Source: Goodfellowiella coeruleoviolacea
GTDB lineage: Bacteria > Actinomycetota > Actinomycetes > Mycobacteriales > Pseudonocardiaceae
Length of the DNA: 64,000 nucleotides
Direction of reading: 5' to 3'
NCBI RefSeq assembly: GCF_024171785.1
Contig: NZ_JAMTCK010000006.1
Span: 401,061 to 465,060, forward strand
Under the pieces are notes generated by a model that saw nothing but the letters and a program-made list of their open reading frames with translations, searched no databases and was not told where the DNA came from. The position numbers and the translations under genes are program-made. This document shows positions 1 through 8,248 of this stretch, in pieces (position 1 is the stretch's first letter; each line of letters starts with the position of its first letter).

Positions 1-48
1 GGGTCTCACGCCGGGGAGCTGGCCACCCGTGGTCGGTGGCCGGTCAGA

Positions 49-207
49 TCACCGAAGGTTGTTGAGCTGCGCCTGTGCGATGGCCATGAGCTCGTGGCGC
101 ATGGCCGGCGTGGCCGCGCTGTCGATCGCACGAGCCACGGCCTTGCGGTTGCGGGCGTTGGCACGGCGAGCGCGAATCCTCGCAGCGATGTTCATCGGGT
201 CTGCCAT
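49..207 (-). CDS. Small basic hypothetical protein (52 aa)
   Basis: The frame encodes a 52-residue, Arg/Ala-rich, highly basic peptide that starts MADPMNIAARIRARR and ends AQAQLNNLR. A GAGAGGG purine tract directly abuts the ATG. A GTG three codons upstream (inside that tract) and a second ATG five codons in are alternative starts. No family is recognised. The helix-forming, Arg-rich composition would suit a small nucleic-acid-associated protein, but that is inference. It is divergent from the SIMPL-domain gene and shares a 180-bp upstream region that contains a perfect 17-bp palindrome. Confidence 0.5.
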   Translation of the reverse strand: MADPMNIAARIRARRANARNRKAVARAIDSAATPAMRHELMAIAQAQLNNLR

Positions 208-295
208 CCCTCTCACAATGAGTTTTTTGTGTGCCTCAAGTATGCGCCGCCAACCCTGATGATCGCACCCGATTATCCGGTGATCTCCCGCACAA

Positions 296-312
296 GCCGA
301 TGATTCATCGGC
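296..312. promoter_or_regulatory. Perfect 17-bp palindrome in a divergent promoter region
   Basis: Arms GCCGATG and CATCGGC flank the trinucleotide ATT. It lies between the start of the small basic gene (minus strand) and the SIMPL gene (plus strand), so an operator is more likely than a terminator. No cognate regulator is identifiable nearby. Confidence 0.35.
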
Positions 313-384
313 AGTCAATGGGCTTCGCCCCCAAGTCGTCCTGTCCCGTTGCGTCCGGTGCGTGCCCCGGGTTGGCTTGGCCGC

Positions 385-1011
385 GTGGCTGAAGTGGTGA
401 CCAGGGGAGTGGGCAGGGTCGAGCGCGCCCCCGACCGGGCCGGCCTGTCCGTGTCCTACTCGGCGCCGGCCGCCAGCCGCGGCGCGGCCATCGCCGAGTT
501 GTCCCGTCGGGTGACGCCCGTGGAGGAGTCGCTGACCGCCGTGGGCGTCCAGGTGCGGGCCAGACGCCTGTCGGTGAACGCGGCCTGGGAGAACGGCCGG
601 CAGGTCGGCTGCCGCGCCGAGCAGTACTACGAGTTGCGCGTGGACGGGCTGACGCTGCTGGAGGAGGTGCTCGGGCAGCTGATCGCGGCCGAGCCGGCCA
701 CCCTGCACGGCCCGTTCTGGGAACTGGCCGACACCACCGAGGCCGTGCGCGAGGCCCAGCGGCACGCGGTGGTCGACGCCCGCCGCCGCGCGGCCGGCTA
801 CGCCGAGGCGCTGGCCGCCCGCCTGGGGCCGCTGCTGCGGCTGACCGACGGCGACGCGGCCGAGGTGGCCGTGGGCTACGGCAGTGCCATGCCGGTTCCG
901 GGCGGTGCCGGTGCGTGGGAGAGCGTGCGCGACATCCGCGAACTCAACCTGGCGCCGCAGCCCGTCACCGTCTCGGCCACCTGCACGGCCACCTGGACCC
1001 TGCTGGACTGA
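385..1011 (+). CDS. SIMPL domain-containing protein (DUF541)
   Basis: About 208 residues. The N-terminus (VTRGVGRVERAPDRAGLSV) is the typical opening strand of SIMPL/DUF541 proteins, followed by the long amphipathic helix (AIAELSRRVTPVEESLTAVG) and a second half with the AREAQRHAVVDARRRAAGYAEALAARLG-type helix seen in the family, here between about residues 130 and 150. No signal peptide is visible, so it is predicted cytoplasmic, unlike many Gram-negative members. I chose GTG at 385 because family homology starts there; an in-frame ATG lies at 349. Neither has a strong ribosome binding site. The cellular role of SIMPL proteins is poorly defined. The stop codon sits inside an exact 14-bp tandem duplication. 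Confidence 0.75.
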   Translation: MAEVVTRGVGRVERAPDRAGLSVSYSAPAASRGAAIAELSRRVTPVEESLTAVGVQVRARRLSVNAAWENGRQVGCRAEQYYELRVDGLTLLEEVLGQLIAAEPATLHGPFWELADTTEAVREAQRHAVVDARRRAAGYAEALAARLGPLLRLTDGDAAEVAVGYGSAMPVPGGAGAWESVRDIRELNLAPQPVTVSATCTATWTLLD

Positions 1012-1029
1012 CCCCGCTGGACTGACCCC
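1002..1029. repeat. 14-bp tandem duplication spanning a stop codon
   Basis: GCTGGACTGACCCC occurs twice in succession, at 1002-1015 and 1016-1029. The first copy contains the TGA of the SIMPL gene and the second repeats that TGA downstream. Confidence 0.85.
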
Positions 1030-1430
1030 GCCGAGGAACCCGACGGAACCCGGCCGACGGAACCGGGCCCACGGAACCCACCCGACGGAACCGGGCCGAC
1101 GGACCCGGCCAACCGCACCCGGCCGACCGCGCGGCACCGCTCGGCCGCGGCGACGACCGGCGACGACCACCGGACAACCCCGAGACGGCGAGGCCCCTTG
1201 CCGAGACCACCGCGCGGGGCGGGGCCGGCGAACCACAACGCCCGATGGACCCACCCCCGCCCTCCCAGGGGGGCGACCCCAGGTCCAGCCTACCCACGCC
1301 CCCCGCGCGGGACGCGCGGTCGACGGAGACTGTGGACAACCCGGGCGGCTGTGCACAACCACGTCGCTGAACCGGGTGACCTGCTTGACCGGCCGGGGCA
1401 TGCGCGCTACCCGCCGAGCCGCACAGCGCG
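1030..1430. other. Gene-free spacer with degenerate repeats
   Basis: This 400-bp interval separates the convergent SIMPL and thiolase genes. Positions 1035-1125 are a degenerate tandem array of an ACGGAACC-GGCC-like unit (at least five partial copies). The rest is GC-rich with no credible coding frame; frames that stay open here are Arg/Pro-rich artefacts of composition. I see no strong hairpin terminator. Confidence 0.6.
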
Positions 1431-2738
1431 TCAGCGTTCCAGGATCGCGGTCACGCCCTGCCCGCCGGCCGCGCAGATGGAGATCAGGCCCCGGCCGGAG
1501 CCGCGCTCGGCGAGCAGCTTGGCCAGTGTGGCCACGATCCGCGCGCCCGTGGCCGCGAACGGGTGCCCCACGGCCAGCGACGAGCCGGCAACGTTGAGCT
1601 TGGTCCGGTCGATCGGGCCGAGCGGCTGGTCGAGGCCGAGCCGGTCGCGGCAGAAGTCCGGGTCCGCCCAGGCCCGCAGGGTGGCCAGCACCTGGGCGGC
1701 GAACGCCTCGTGGATCTCGTAGAAGTCGAAGTCGGCCAGGCCGAGCCCGGCCCGCGCCAGCATCCTGGGCACGGCGTAGGCGGGTGCCATCAGCAGGCCC
1801 TCCTGGTAGCCGTCCGGCCCGGGGCGCACGTGGTCCACGGCCGCGGTCTCGCTGAACGTCAGGTGGGCCAGCACCGGCAGGCCCCGGCTGGCGGCCCAGT
1901 CGTCGCTGGCCAGCAGCACGGCCGAGGCGCCGTCGGACAACGGCGTGGAGTTGCCGGCCGTCATGGTGGCGTCCGGGCCGTGGCCGAAGACCGGCCGCAG
2001 CCGGGCCAGCGCGGCCACGCTGGTGTCCGGCCGCAGGTTGTGGTCCCTGGTCAACCCGAGGAAGGGGGTGACCAGGTCGTCGAAGAAGCCGCGGTCGTAG
2101 GCGGCGGCCAGGTTGTGGTGGCTGGCCACCGCAAGTTCGTCCTGCTCGGTGCGGCCGATGCCCCACTGCCGGGCGGTGCGGGCGGCGTGCTCGCCCATGG
2201 ACAGCCCGGTGCGCGGCTCGGCGTTGCGGGGCTGCTCGGGCACCAGGTGGCGGGGCCGCAACCGGGCCAGTTGGCGCAGCTTGGCCACGACGCCCCTGGC
2301 CCGGTTGGCGTCGAGCAGCACCCGGCGCAGGTCGTCGTTGAGGGCCAGGGGCGCGTCGCTGGTGGTGTCCACGCCACCGGCGATGCCCGCGTCGATCTGG
2401 CCGAGCGCGATCTTGTTGGCCACGCCGAGCACGGCCTGCAGGCCGGTGCCGCACGCCTGCTGGATGTCGTGCGCTGGCGTGTCCGGGGCCAGCCCGCTGC
2501 CCAGCACGCACTCGCGGACCAGGTTGAAGTCCCGGCTGTGCTTGAGCACCGCGCCGGCGACCACCTCACCCAACCGCTCGCCGGCCAGGTCGAACCGCCG
2601 CACCAGGCCGTCCAGCACCGCGGTGAACATCTCCTGGTTGGACACGTGCGCGTAGGGGCCGTTGGACCGGGCGAACGGAATGCGGTTGCCGCCGACCACG
2701 GCCACACGGCGAACACCTGGCACGGTTGCCCCGGTCAT
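1431..2738 (-). CDS. Acetyl-CoA C-acyltransferase (thiolase), FadA2/FadI type
   Basis: This 435-residue thiolase carries all the catalytic signatures. The nucleophilic Cys is in IQQACGTGLQ (near residue 93), the second signature is GNSTPLSDGASA, the His is in VGHPFAATGAR, and the C-terminal Cys is in SICAAGGQG. It should catalyse thiolytic cleavage of 3-ketoacyl-CoA in beta-oxidation, or the reverse condensation. It is divergent from a FabG4-type reductase followed by an HtdX-type hydratase, the same gene set as fadA2-fabG4-htdX of mycobacteria, which supports a shared fatty-acid pathway. The 81-bp divergent promoter holds two 14-bp palindromes of the class described at 2780-2809. FadA2 orthology is by synteny and length. 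Confidence 0.9.
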   Translation of the reverse strand: MTGATVPGVRRVAVVGGNRIPFARSNGPYAHVSNQEMFTAVLDGLVRRFDLAGERLGEVVAGAVLKHSRDFNLVRECVLGSGLAPDTPAHDIQQACGTGLQAVLGVANKIALGQIDAGIAGGVDTTSDAPLALNDDLRRVLLDANRARGVVAKLRQLARLRPRHLVPEQPRNAEPRTGLSMGEHAARTARQWGIGRTEQDELAVASHHNLAAAYDRGFFDDLVTPFLGLTRDHNLRPDTSVAALARLRPVFGHGPDATMTAGNSTPLSDGASAVLLASDDWAASRGLPVLAHLTFSETAAVDHVRPGPDGYQEGLLMAPAYAVPRMLARAGLGLADFDFYEIHEAFAAQVLATLRAWADPDFCRDRLGLDQPLGPIDRTKLNVAGSSLAVGHPFAATGARIVATLAKLLAERGSGRGLISICAAGGQGVTAILER

Positions 2739-2779
2739 GTCGCCCTCCTCCTGAACCTCACGACACCATCGACAATAAC

Positions 2780-2809
2780 CTACTTCTCAGTAGACTTACC
2801 AGCGAGTAG
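2780..2809. promoter_or_regulatory. Double operator (two 14-bp palindromes, 16 bp apart) between thiolase and fabG4
   Basis: Site 1 (2780-2793) is CTACT-TCTC-AGTAG with perfect 5-bp arms. Site 2 (2796-2809) is TTACC-AGCG-AGTAG with one or two imperfect arm positions. Start-to-start distance is 16 bp, exactly as in the pair at 6059-6088. The sites cover the divergent promoters of the thiolase and fabG4 genes. Binding by the TetR protein encoded at 5227-6006 is inferred. Confidence 0.7.
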
Positions 2810-2819
2810 GGAGGCGTGG

Positions 2820-4172
2820 ATGACCGATCGATACCAGCGTTTCGCCACCTCCGGGCTGGGCCGCCGGGTGGTGCACGCCCTTGGCCTGCCCAATCCGCAC
2901 CCGCTGCGCCGCCACCGGCCCGGCCAGCCGGTCCTGACCGGACCGGTGCTGGTCGGCGGCGCGCCCGGCGGTCGGCTCGGCGAGCCGGTCGGCGCGGTGC
3001 TCAGCGCCCTGCCCGCGGACGTCCACACCGCGGCCGAGCCGGGCCGCCGGTACGGCGCACTGGTCTTCGACGCCACCGGCATCACCCGCGGCGACCAGCT
3101 GCGCGAGCTGCACGCCTTCTTCCACCCGGTGATCCGCGCGCTGGCCGACTGCGGCCGGGTGCTGGTGCTGGCCAGTCCACCCGAGCAGGCCGGGGACACC
3201 GCCGAGCACATCGCCCAACGCGCGCTGGAGGGGTTCACCCGCTCGGTGGGCAAGGAGCTGCGGCGGGGTGCCACGGTCCAGCTCGTCCGGGTCGCCGCCG
3301 GGGCCGAGCAGGGCATCGAGTCCACCCTGCGGTTCCTGCTGTCCGCGAAATCGGCCTACGTCTCCGGGCAGGTGATCCGGATCGGCGCGGGCGCGGTGGC
3401 CCCGCCGGACGACTGGGAGCGTCCGCTGGCCGGCCGGGTCGCCCTGGTGACCGGCGCGTCCCGGGGCATCGGCGCGGCCATCGCCGAGGTCCTCGCCCGG
3501 GACGGCGCGCACGTGCTGGGCCTGGACGTGCCGGCCCAGCGGGCCGAACTGTCCACTGTGGTCAATCGGTTGGGTGGCAGCGCCCTGCTGCTGGACATCA
3601 CCGCGGAGGACGCGCCGCGCCAGCTGGTCGACCACCTCGACAACCACGCGGGCGGCCGGCCGCACCCCGGGGTGGACATCGTGGTGCACAACGCCGGCAT
3701 CACCCGGGACCGCACGCTCGGCCGGCTGGACGCCGCCGGGTGGGACGCGGTGCTCGCGGTCAACCTCACCAGCCAGGAGCGGATCAACGCGGCCCTGCTC
3801 GCCGGGAACACCCTGCGCGAGCGCGGCCGGATCATCGGGGTGTCCTCGATCGCCGGGATCGCCGGCAACGCCGGGCAGACCAACTACGCCACCAGCAAGG
3901 CCGGGGTGATCGGCATGGTGACCGCGCTCGCGCCCCGGCTGGCCGAGCGCCGCGCCACGATCAACGCGGTGGCGCCGGGCTTCATCGAGACCGCCATGAC
4001 CGCGGCCGTGCCGCTGTTCTTCCGGGAGGCGGGCCGGCGGTTGAACAGCATGGCCCAGGGCGGCCTGCCGGTCGACGTGGCCGAGACCGTGGCCTGGTTC
4101 GCGCACCCGGCCTCGGGTGGGGTGACCGGCAACGTGGTCCGGGTCTGCGGGCAGAGCCTGCTCGGCGCGTGA
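2820..4172 (+). CDS. fabG4: High-molecular-weight 3-oxoacyl reductase, FabG4 type
   Basis: The 450-residue protein has the two-part layout of mycobacterial FabG4 (454 aa). An N-terminal flavodoxin-like half of about 200 residues lacks catalytic motifs, and a C-terminal SDR domain follows with the cofactor loop VTGASRGIGAAIAEVLA (near residue 210), the NAGITRDR motif, and the catalytic Ser and Tyr-x3-Lys in SSIAGIAG...NYATSKAG (about residues 341-360). It reduces 3-ketoacyl-CoA or -ACP. The ATG is preceded by GGGAGG. The TGA is followed after 31 bp by the HtdX-type gene, so the two are probably one operon giving a reductase-dehydratase pair. The upstream double palindrome suggests control with the divergent thiolase. 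Confidence 0.9.
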   Translation: MTDRYQRFATSGLGRRVVHALGLPNPHPLRRHRPGQPVLTGPVLVGGAPGGRLGEPVGAVLSALPADVHTAAEPGRRYGALVFDATGITRGDQLRELHAFFHPVIRALADCGRVLVLASPPEQAGDTAEHIAQRALEGFTRSVGKELRRGATVQLVRVAAGAEQGIESTLRFLLSAKSAYVSGQVIRIGAGAVAPPDDWERPLAGRVALVTGASRGIGAAIAEVLARDGAHVLGLDVPAQRAELSTVVNRLGGSALLLDITAEDAPRQLVDHLDNHAGGRPHPGVDIVVHNAGITRDRTLGRLDAAGWDAVLAVNLTSQERINAALLAGNTLRERGRIIGVSSIAGIAGNAGQTNYATSKAGVIGMVTALAPRLAERRATINAVAPGFIETAMTAAVPLFFREAGRRLNSMAQGGLPVDVAETVAWFAHPASGGVTGNVVRVCGQSLLGA

Positions 4173-4203
4173 GCCCGGCCCGACCTGGCGGAGAGGACCA
4201 GCC

Positions 4204-5217
4204 ATGACCGCGGACAACGGCACCACCACGGACAACAGCACCACCACCCGCGTCCTGCGCACCACCCCGAGCCTGGCGCTGCTCTACCCCAGGGCGGTGC
4301 TGACCGGTTTCGCCCGGCGGGGTCAGCGGCTGCCGGACACCGAGTACGTCCGGCGCGACCTGCTGGTCGACCAGCGCCACCTGGCCCGCTACGCCGAGGT
4401 GTGCGGGTTCGCGGTGGCCGGCCGGCTGCCGGTGACCTACCCGCACCTGCTGGCCTTTCCCGTGCAGATCAAGCTGATGAGCGCGCGGACCTTCCCGTTC
4501 GCCCTGGCCGGGCTGGTGCACGTGGCCAACCGCGTCACCCAGCACCGGCCGCTGCGGGTGGCCGAGCCGCTGACCCTGTCGGTGCGGGCGGACAACCTGC
4601 GGCCGCACCGCCGGGGCCGCCAGTTCGACGTGCTCACCGAGTGCGCGGTGGCCGGGCAGGTGGTGTGGCGCGAGGTCAGCACCTACCTGAAACGCGAGCG
4701 CGTCCCCGGGCGGGCCGCGCCACCCGCACCGGACCAGGCACCCGCACCCGGGCCGGACCCGACCGGCCACGGCACCGAGGAGGTGGTCGGCACCTGGCGG
4801 GTGGCCGGGGACGCCGGCCGGCGGTACGCGGCGGTCTCCGGTGACCGCAACCCGATCCACCTGCACCCGGTGACCGCGCGGCTGTTCGGATTCCCCCGGG
4901 CCATCGCGCACGGCATGTGGACCACGGCCCGCTGCCTGGCCGCGCTCCAGGACAGCCTGCCCGACGCCTGCACCGTGGACGTGCGGTTCGCCCGCCCGGT
5001 GCTGCTGCCCGCCACCGTGACCCTGTCCCGCTGGTCAGGGGACAACCACCGGGAGGACCACCGGGACGGCCCCGGGGACGGCCGTGACAACGGCCGTGGT
5101 GAAAGCCGAGGCGAGCACCCGGACCGCGGCTGGGGTTTCGCGCTGCGCCAGGCCGGTACGGCCACACCGCACCTGCTCGGGCGGGTCAGCCCGGTCGGCC
5201 CGGTCGGTCCCGGCTAG
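4204..5217 (+). CDS. MaoC-like (R)-hydratase/dehydratase, HtdX type
   Basis: 337 residues with two hot-dog halves. The C-terminal half carries the hydratase signature SGDRNPIHLHPVTARLFGFP (near residues 215-235) followed by AIAHGMW, with the expected Asp and His. It should hydrate 2-enoyl-CoA or dehydrate 3-hydroxyacyl-CoA next to the FabG4 reductase. Its position after fabG4 matches mycobacterial Rv0241c (htdX). Residues about 280-309 are an unusual low-complexity insertion of alternating Gly, Asp, Arg and His encoded by short imperfect repeats, in a loop just before the final strand. A GGAGAGG site precedes the ATG. Confidence 0.88.
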   Translation: MTADNGTTTDNSTTTRVLRTTPSLALLYPRAVLTGFARRGQRLPDTEYVRRDLLVDQRHLARYAEVCGFAVAGRLPVTYPHLLAFPVQIKLMSARTFPFALAGLVHVANRVTQHRPLRVAEPLTLSVRADNLRPHRRGRQFDVLTECAVAGQVVWREVSTYLKRERVPGRAAPPAPDQAPAPGPDPTGHGTEEVVGTWRVAGDAGRRYAAVSGDRNPIHLHPVTARLFGFPRAIAHGMWTTARCLAALQDSLPDACTVDVRFARPVLLPATVTLSRWSGDNHREDHRDGPGDGRDNGRGESRGEHPDRGWGFALRQAGTATPHLLGRVSPVGPVGPG

Positions 5218-5226
5218 CGCCGCCGG

Positions 5227-6006
5227 TCAGTCCTCGCCAGTGCTCCTGTGCGCGGGCGGGTGCCACACGCGGCCCTCGACCAGGTCGCCGAAGCCCATCC
5301 ACATCATGTTCATCAGCCGGGCCGCGGTGGCGCCGGCCGACTCCTCGGCGTGGTCCAGCCACCAGTCGGCCAGCGACTCGCCGGCGCCGACCAGTGCGGC
5401 GGCCATGCTGTCGGTGTCCCGCTGGGTGTAGGCGGCGCCCTGGTTGCTGGCGCAGCGCACGAGCAGCGCCGCGACCAGGGTGATCGCCCTGCGCCGCATC
5501 TCGGCCAGTTCCTCCCCGAACGGGCCGCCCTGGGAGCTGGCCTGGCGGTGCAGCACCCGCCAGCTGTCCCGGTGCTCGCTGACGAAGCCGAAGAACGCCC
5601 GCAGCCCGCTCCACAGCTGGACGTCCGGCGCGTCGGCCGGGTCCACGCCGCTGGCGATGGTCTCCATCAGCCGGGTGGCCTCGCGGCGGATGCAGGTGGC
5701 GAACAGTTCGTCCTTGGAGCCGAGGTAGGCGTAGAGCATGGGTTTGGAGATCCCGGCCACCTCGGAGATCTCGTCCATGGACGCCGCGTGGAAGCCGTGT
5801 CGGGAGAACACGGCCACGGCCGCGTCCAGGATCTGCCGTTCCCGCACCGCGCGGGGCAGCCGTTTGGCCCGGGGCCGTCTCGGTGGCGCGGCGTGCGCCG
5901 CTGGCGGGTCGGCGGTGGTGTCGTCCCTGCTCGTGTCCCCTCCCAGGTCTGTCAGCTCTGCTGTTCGCGCGTGTGCGTGCCCGACGGACCGCGTGTCGGT
6001 GTGCAT
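5227..6006 (-). CDS. TetR family regulator, candidate fatty-acid repressor
   Basis: 259 residues. A disordered Pro/Ala/Arg-rich tail of about 50 residues precedes the TetR_N domain, whose recognition helix reads SEVAGISKPMLYAYLGSKDEL (about residues 82-102). The remainder is the helical ligand and dimer domain. The ATG follows AGGGGGTG; internal GTG starts could shorten the tail. It is convergent with the HtdX gene (9-bp gap) and divergent from the SCP2 gene, and the 98-bp intergenic region holds two 14-bp palindromes of the same class as those before fabG4, fadE5 and etfD. A role as acyl-CoA-responsive repressor of these genes is inference. Confidence 0.8.
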   Translation of the reverse strand: MHTDTRSVGHAHARTAELTDLGGDTSRDDTTADPPAAHAAPPRRPRAKRLPRAVRERQILDAAVAVFSRHGFHAASMDEISEVAGISKPMLYAYLGSKDELFATCIRREATRLMETIASGVDPADAPDVQLWSGLRAFFGFVSEHRDSWRVLHRQASSQGGPFGEELAEMRRRAITLVAALLVRCASNQGAAYTQRDTDSMAAALVGAGESLADWWLDHAEESAGATAARLMNMMWMGFGDLVEGRVWHPPAHRSTGED

Positions 6007-6058
6007 GGCACCCCCTGAAGGCTGAGGTCAGATTATCCACAGCAGCTTGCAAGCCTAC

Positions 6059-6088
6059 CTACTCGCCAGTAGATTTACTCGTCAGTAG
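6059..6088. promoter_or_regulatory. Double operator (two 14-bp palindromes, 16 bp apart) between tetR and SCP2 gene
   Basis: Site 1 (6059-6072) is CTACT-CGCC-AGTAG with perfect arms. Site 2 (6075-6088) is TTACT-CGTC-AGTAG with only the outermost pair mismatched. Spacing equals that of the 2780-2809 pair. The location is over the divergent start region, just upstream of the SCP2 gene ribosome binding site, as expected for repression and autoregulation. Confidence 0.72.
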
Positions 6089-6104
6089 GTATGGAGGTGC
6101 TGCC

Positions 6105-6758
6105 ATGACCAACATCGATCTCAGCCCCGACGCCGTTGCGCGCTTGAGCCCCGACGAGTTGATCACCACGTTGCGCCGGCTCGACCCGGCCTCGGACGCG
6201 GCCAGGCAACTCGACATCGACGTGGTGGCCAGGGCCATCGACCCCAAGAAGCTGAGCCGCGAGCAGTTCGTCGACCTGCTGGCCGTGCTCGGCGACCTGG
6301 CCGACGCCGGGGCCGCGGTGAACCTGAGCCAGCTGGACCCGCAGAACTTCGCCCGGCTGATCGCCCGCGCCGGCAAGGACCAGATCGAGGCCGTGACCAG
6401 TCAGCCGGTGCTGCGGGAACGCATCCTCGACGAGGTGTTCCGCCGGATGGAGGTGCACTTCCGGGCCGACCGCGCCGGGTCCACCAAGGCGGTGGTGCAC
6501 TGGCGGATCAGCGGTGCGGCCACCGACGACGGCTACGACCGCTACGAGACCGTCATCGAGAACGAGACGTGCGCGGTCAGCAAGAACGGTTCCCGCGAAC
6601 CCCGCGCCACCGTCACCCTGACCCCGGTCGACTTCCTCAAGCTGGTCACCGGCAACGCGTCCGCGCCCGTGCTGTTCATGACCGGCAAGCTCAAGGTCGC
6701 CGGCGACCTGGCCTTCGCCGCCGGGCTGACCAACCTGTTCACCATCCCCAAGGCCTAG
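6105..6758 (+). CDS. SCP2 sterol/lipid-binding domain protein
   Basis: 217 residues. A helical N-terminal half of about 100 residues (LSPDELITTLRRLD...LSREQFVDLLAVLGDLAD) is followed by an SCP2-like fold, with strands of the type KAVVHWRISG and YETVIENETC and a closing segment that includes FLKLVTGNASAPVLFMTGKL and KVAGDLAFAAGLTNLF. SCP2 domains bind acyl chains or acyl-CoA and act as carriers. GGAGGTG lies eight bases before the ATG. It heads an apparent operon with the acyl-CoA dehydrogenase at 6902, and the double palindrome upstream puts it in the proposed fatty-acid regulon. A direct enzymatic role is not indicated. Confidence 0.82.
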   Translation: MTNIDLSPDAVARLSPDELITTLRRLDPASDAARQLDIDVVARAIDPKKLSREQFVDLLAVLGDLADAGAAVNLSQLDPQNFARLIARAGKDQIEAVTSQPVLRERILDEVFRRMEVHFRADRAGSTKAVVHWRISGAATDDGYDRYETVIENETCAVSKNGSREPRATVTLTPVDFLKLVTGNASAPVLFMTGKLKVAGDLAFAAGLTNLFTIPKA

Positions 6759-6766
6759 CCCACAGG

Positions 6767-6830
6767 CCCAGTCCCCCCAATGCCCAGTCCCCCGAGGCAC
6801 AGTCCCACCGAGGCACAGTCCCCCCACGGC
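6767..6830. repeat. Degenerate 15-16-bp tandem repeats, four copies
   Basis: CAGTCC recurs at 6769, 6785, 6800 and 6816 within similar C-rich units (CACAGTCCC-CCGAGG type). The array fills the spacer between the SCP2 gene stop and the acyl-CoA dehydrogenase ribosome binding site. Confidence 0.75.
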
Positions 6831-6901
6831 GCGGTCGCCGAGGCGCGGCCGCCCGAGCCACGCCGAGCGGGCTGCCGCCAACCAAGGAGCGAGAGAACAC
6901 C

Positions 6902-8116
6902 ATGGCCGGCTTCTCCCTGGAACTGAACGAGGACCAGACAGACCTGCGCGACTGGGTGCACGGGTTCGCCGAGGACGTCATCCGCCCCGCCGCCGCCGAG
7001 TGGGACGAGCGCGAGGAAACCCCCTGGCCGGTCATCAAGGAGGCGGCCAAGCTCGGGGTCTACGGCTTCGAGTCGCTGGCCACCTGGTTCTCCGACCCCA
7101 CCGGCCTGTCCCTGCCGATCGCCACCGAGGAGCTGTTCTGGGGCGACGCCGGCATCGGCCTCGCCCTGATGGGCACCGGACTGGCCGTGGCCGGCATCTT
7201 CGCCGCCGGTGAACCCGAGCAGCTGGTCGAGTGGGTGCCGGCCTGCTTCGGCGACGAGGACGACCCCAAGCTGGCCGCGTTCTGCGCGTCCGAGCCGCAG
7301 GCCGGCTCGGACGTGGCCGGCTACCGCACCAGGGCCCGCTACGACGAGGCCACCGACGAGTGGGTGATCAACGGCCAGAAGGCGTGGGCCACCAACGGCG
7401 GCATCGCCAACGTGCACGTGGTGACCGCCGTGGTCGACCCGGAACTGGGCGCGCGCGGCCAGGCCGGGTTCATCGTCCCGCCGGGAACCCCGGGCGTGCA
7501 CAGCACCCGCAAGATCCGCAAGCACGGCCTGCGCGCCTCGCACACCGCCGACGTGTTCTTCGACGACGTGCGCGTGCCCGGCCGCTGCGTGCTGGGCGGG
7601 CGGGAACGCCTGGCGGCGCGGCTGGCCAGGGCCAGGGAGGGCCAGCGCGCCGGCGGCCAGGCCGCCATGGCCACCTTCGAGACCACCCGGCCCACCGTGG
7701 GCGCCATGGCCGTGGGCGTGGCCCGCGCCGCCTACGAGTACGCGCTGGACTACGCCAAGCAGCGCGAGGCGTTCGGCCGGCCCATCGTCGAACACCAGTC
7801 GATCGCCTTCGACCTGGCCAACATGCGGATGGAGATCGACGCGGCCCGTCTGCTGGTGTGGCGGGCGGCCTGGATGGGCCGCAGCGACGTCCCGTTCACC
7901 GCGGGCGAGGGCTCCATGTCCAAGCTCAAGGCCGGCGAGGTCGCGGTCTGGGCGACCGAACGCGCCATCCACATCCTCGGCGGCGCCGGCTACACCCGCG
8001 AACACCCGGTGGAGCGGATGCACCGCGACGCCAAGATCTTCACCATCTTCGAGGGCACCAGCGAGATCCAGCGCCTGGTGATCTCCCGGGCGATCTCCGG
8101 CAGGCACATCCGCTAG
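6902..8116 (+). CDS. Acyl-CoA dehydrogenase
   Basis: 404 residues with the complete acyl-CoA dehydrogenase fold. The FAD/substrate signature FCASEPQAGSDVAGYRTRA is near residues 120-138, and WVINGQKAWATNGG follows. The C-terminal helical domain includes YAKQREAFGRPIVEHQSIAF and ILGGAGYTREHPVERMHRDA, and a Glu in IFEGTSEIQ is the likely catalytic base. It oxidises acyl-CoA to enoyl-CoA and passes electrons to ETF. An AAGGAG site precedes the ATG. It lies 143 bp after the SCP2 gene, the gap being filled by tandem repeats. Chain-length preference cannot be judged from sequence. Confidence 0.92.
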   Translation: MAGFSLELNEDQTDLRDWVHGFAEDVIRPAAAEWDEREETPWPVIKEAAKLGVYGFESLATWFSDPTGLSLPIATEELFWGDAGIGLALMGTGLAVAGIFAAGEPEQLVEWVPACFGDEDDPKLAAFCASEPQAGSDVAGYRTRARYDEATDEWVINGQKAWATNGGIANVHVVTAVVDPELGARGQAGFIVPPGTPGVHSTRKIRKHGLRASHTADVFFDDVRVPGRCVLGGRERLAARLARAREGQRAGGQAAMATFETTRPTVGAMAVGVARAAYEYALDYAKQREAFGRPIVEHQSIAFDLANMRMEIDAARLLVWRAAWMGRSDVPFTAGEGSMSKLKAGEVAVWATERAIHILGGAGYTREHPVERMHRDAKIFTIFEGTSEIQRLVISRAISGRHIR

Positions 8117-8158
8117 GCGTGATCCGCCCGACGTGATCCGCCCGGCGTAATCCGCTCG
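8117..8158. repeat. 14-bp tandem repeat, three copies, directly after a stop codon
   Basis: Units GCGTGATCCGCCCG, ACGTGATCCGCCCG and GCGTAATCCGCTCG begin at 8117, 8131 and 8145, immediately after the TAG of the acyl-CoA dehydrogenase. Confidence 0.85.
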
Positions 8159-8248
8159 GCCACGCCGCCGCCGCACCGGCACAATCGCGGCGGCGGCCCT
8201 GGCGCGCGCCCGACGACCGGGCGTGCGCACCCGAGGAGGAGTGTGGAC

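Noticed and set aside
49..2511. Long minus-strand open frame of about 820 codons through the SIMPL and thiolase region
   Set aside because: Only its last 52 codons look like a gene. The rest is Arg/Gly/Pro-rich antisense to SIMPL or out of frame with thiolase, as expected from high GC.
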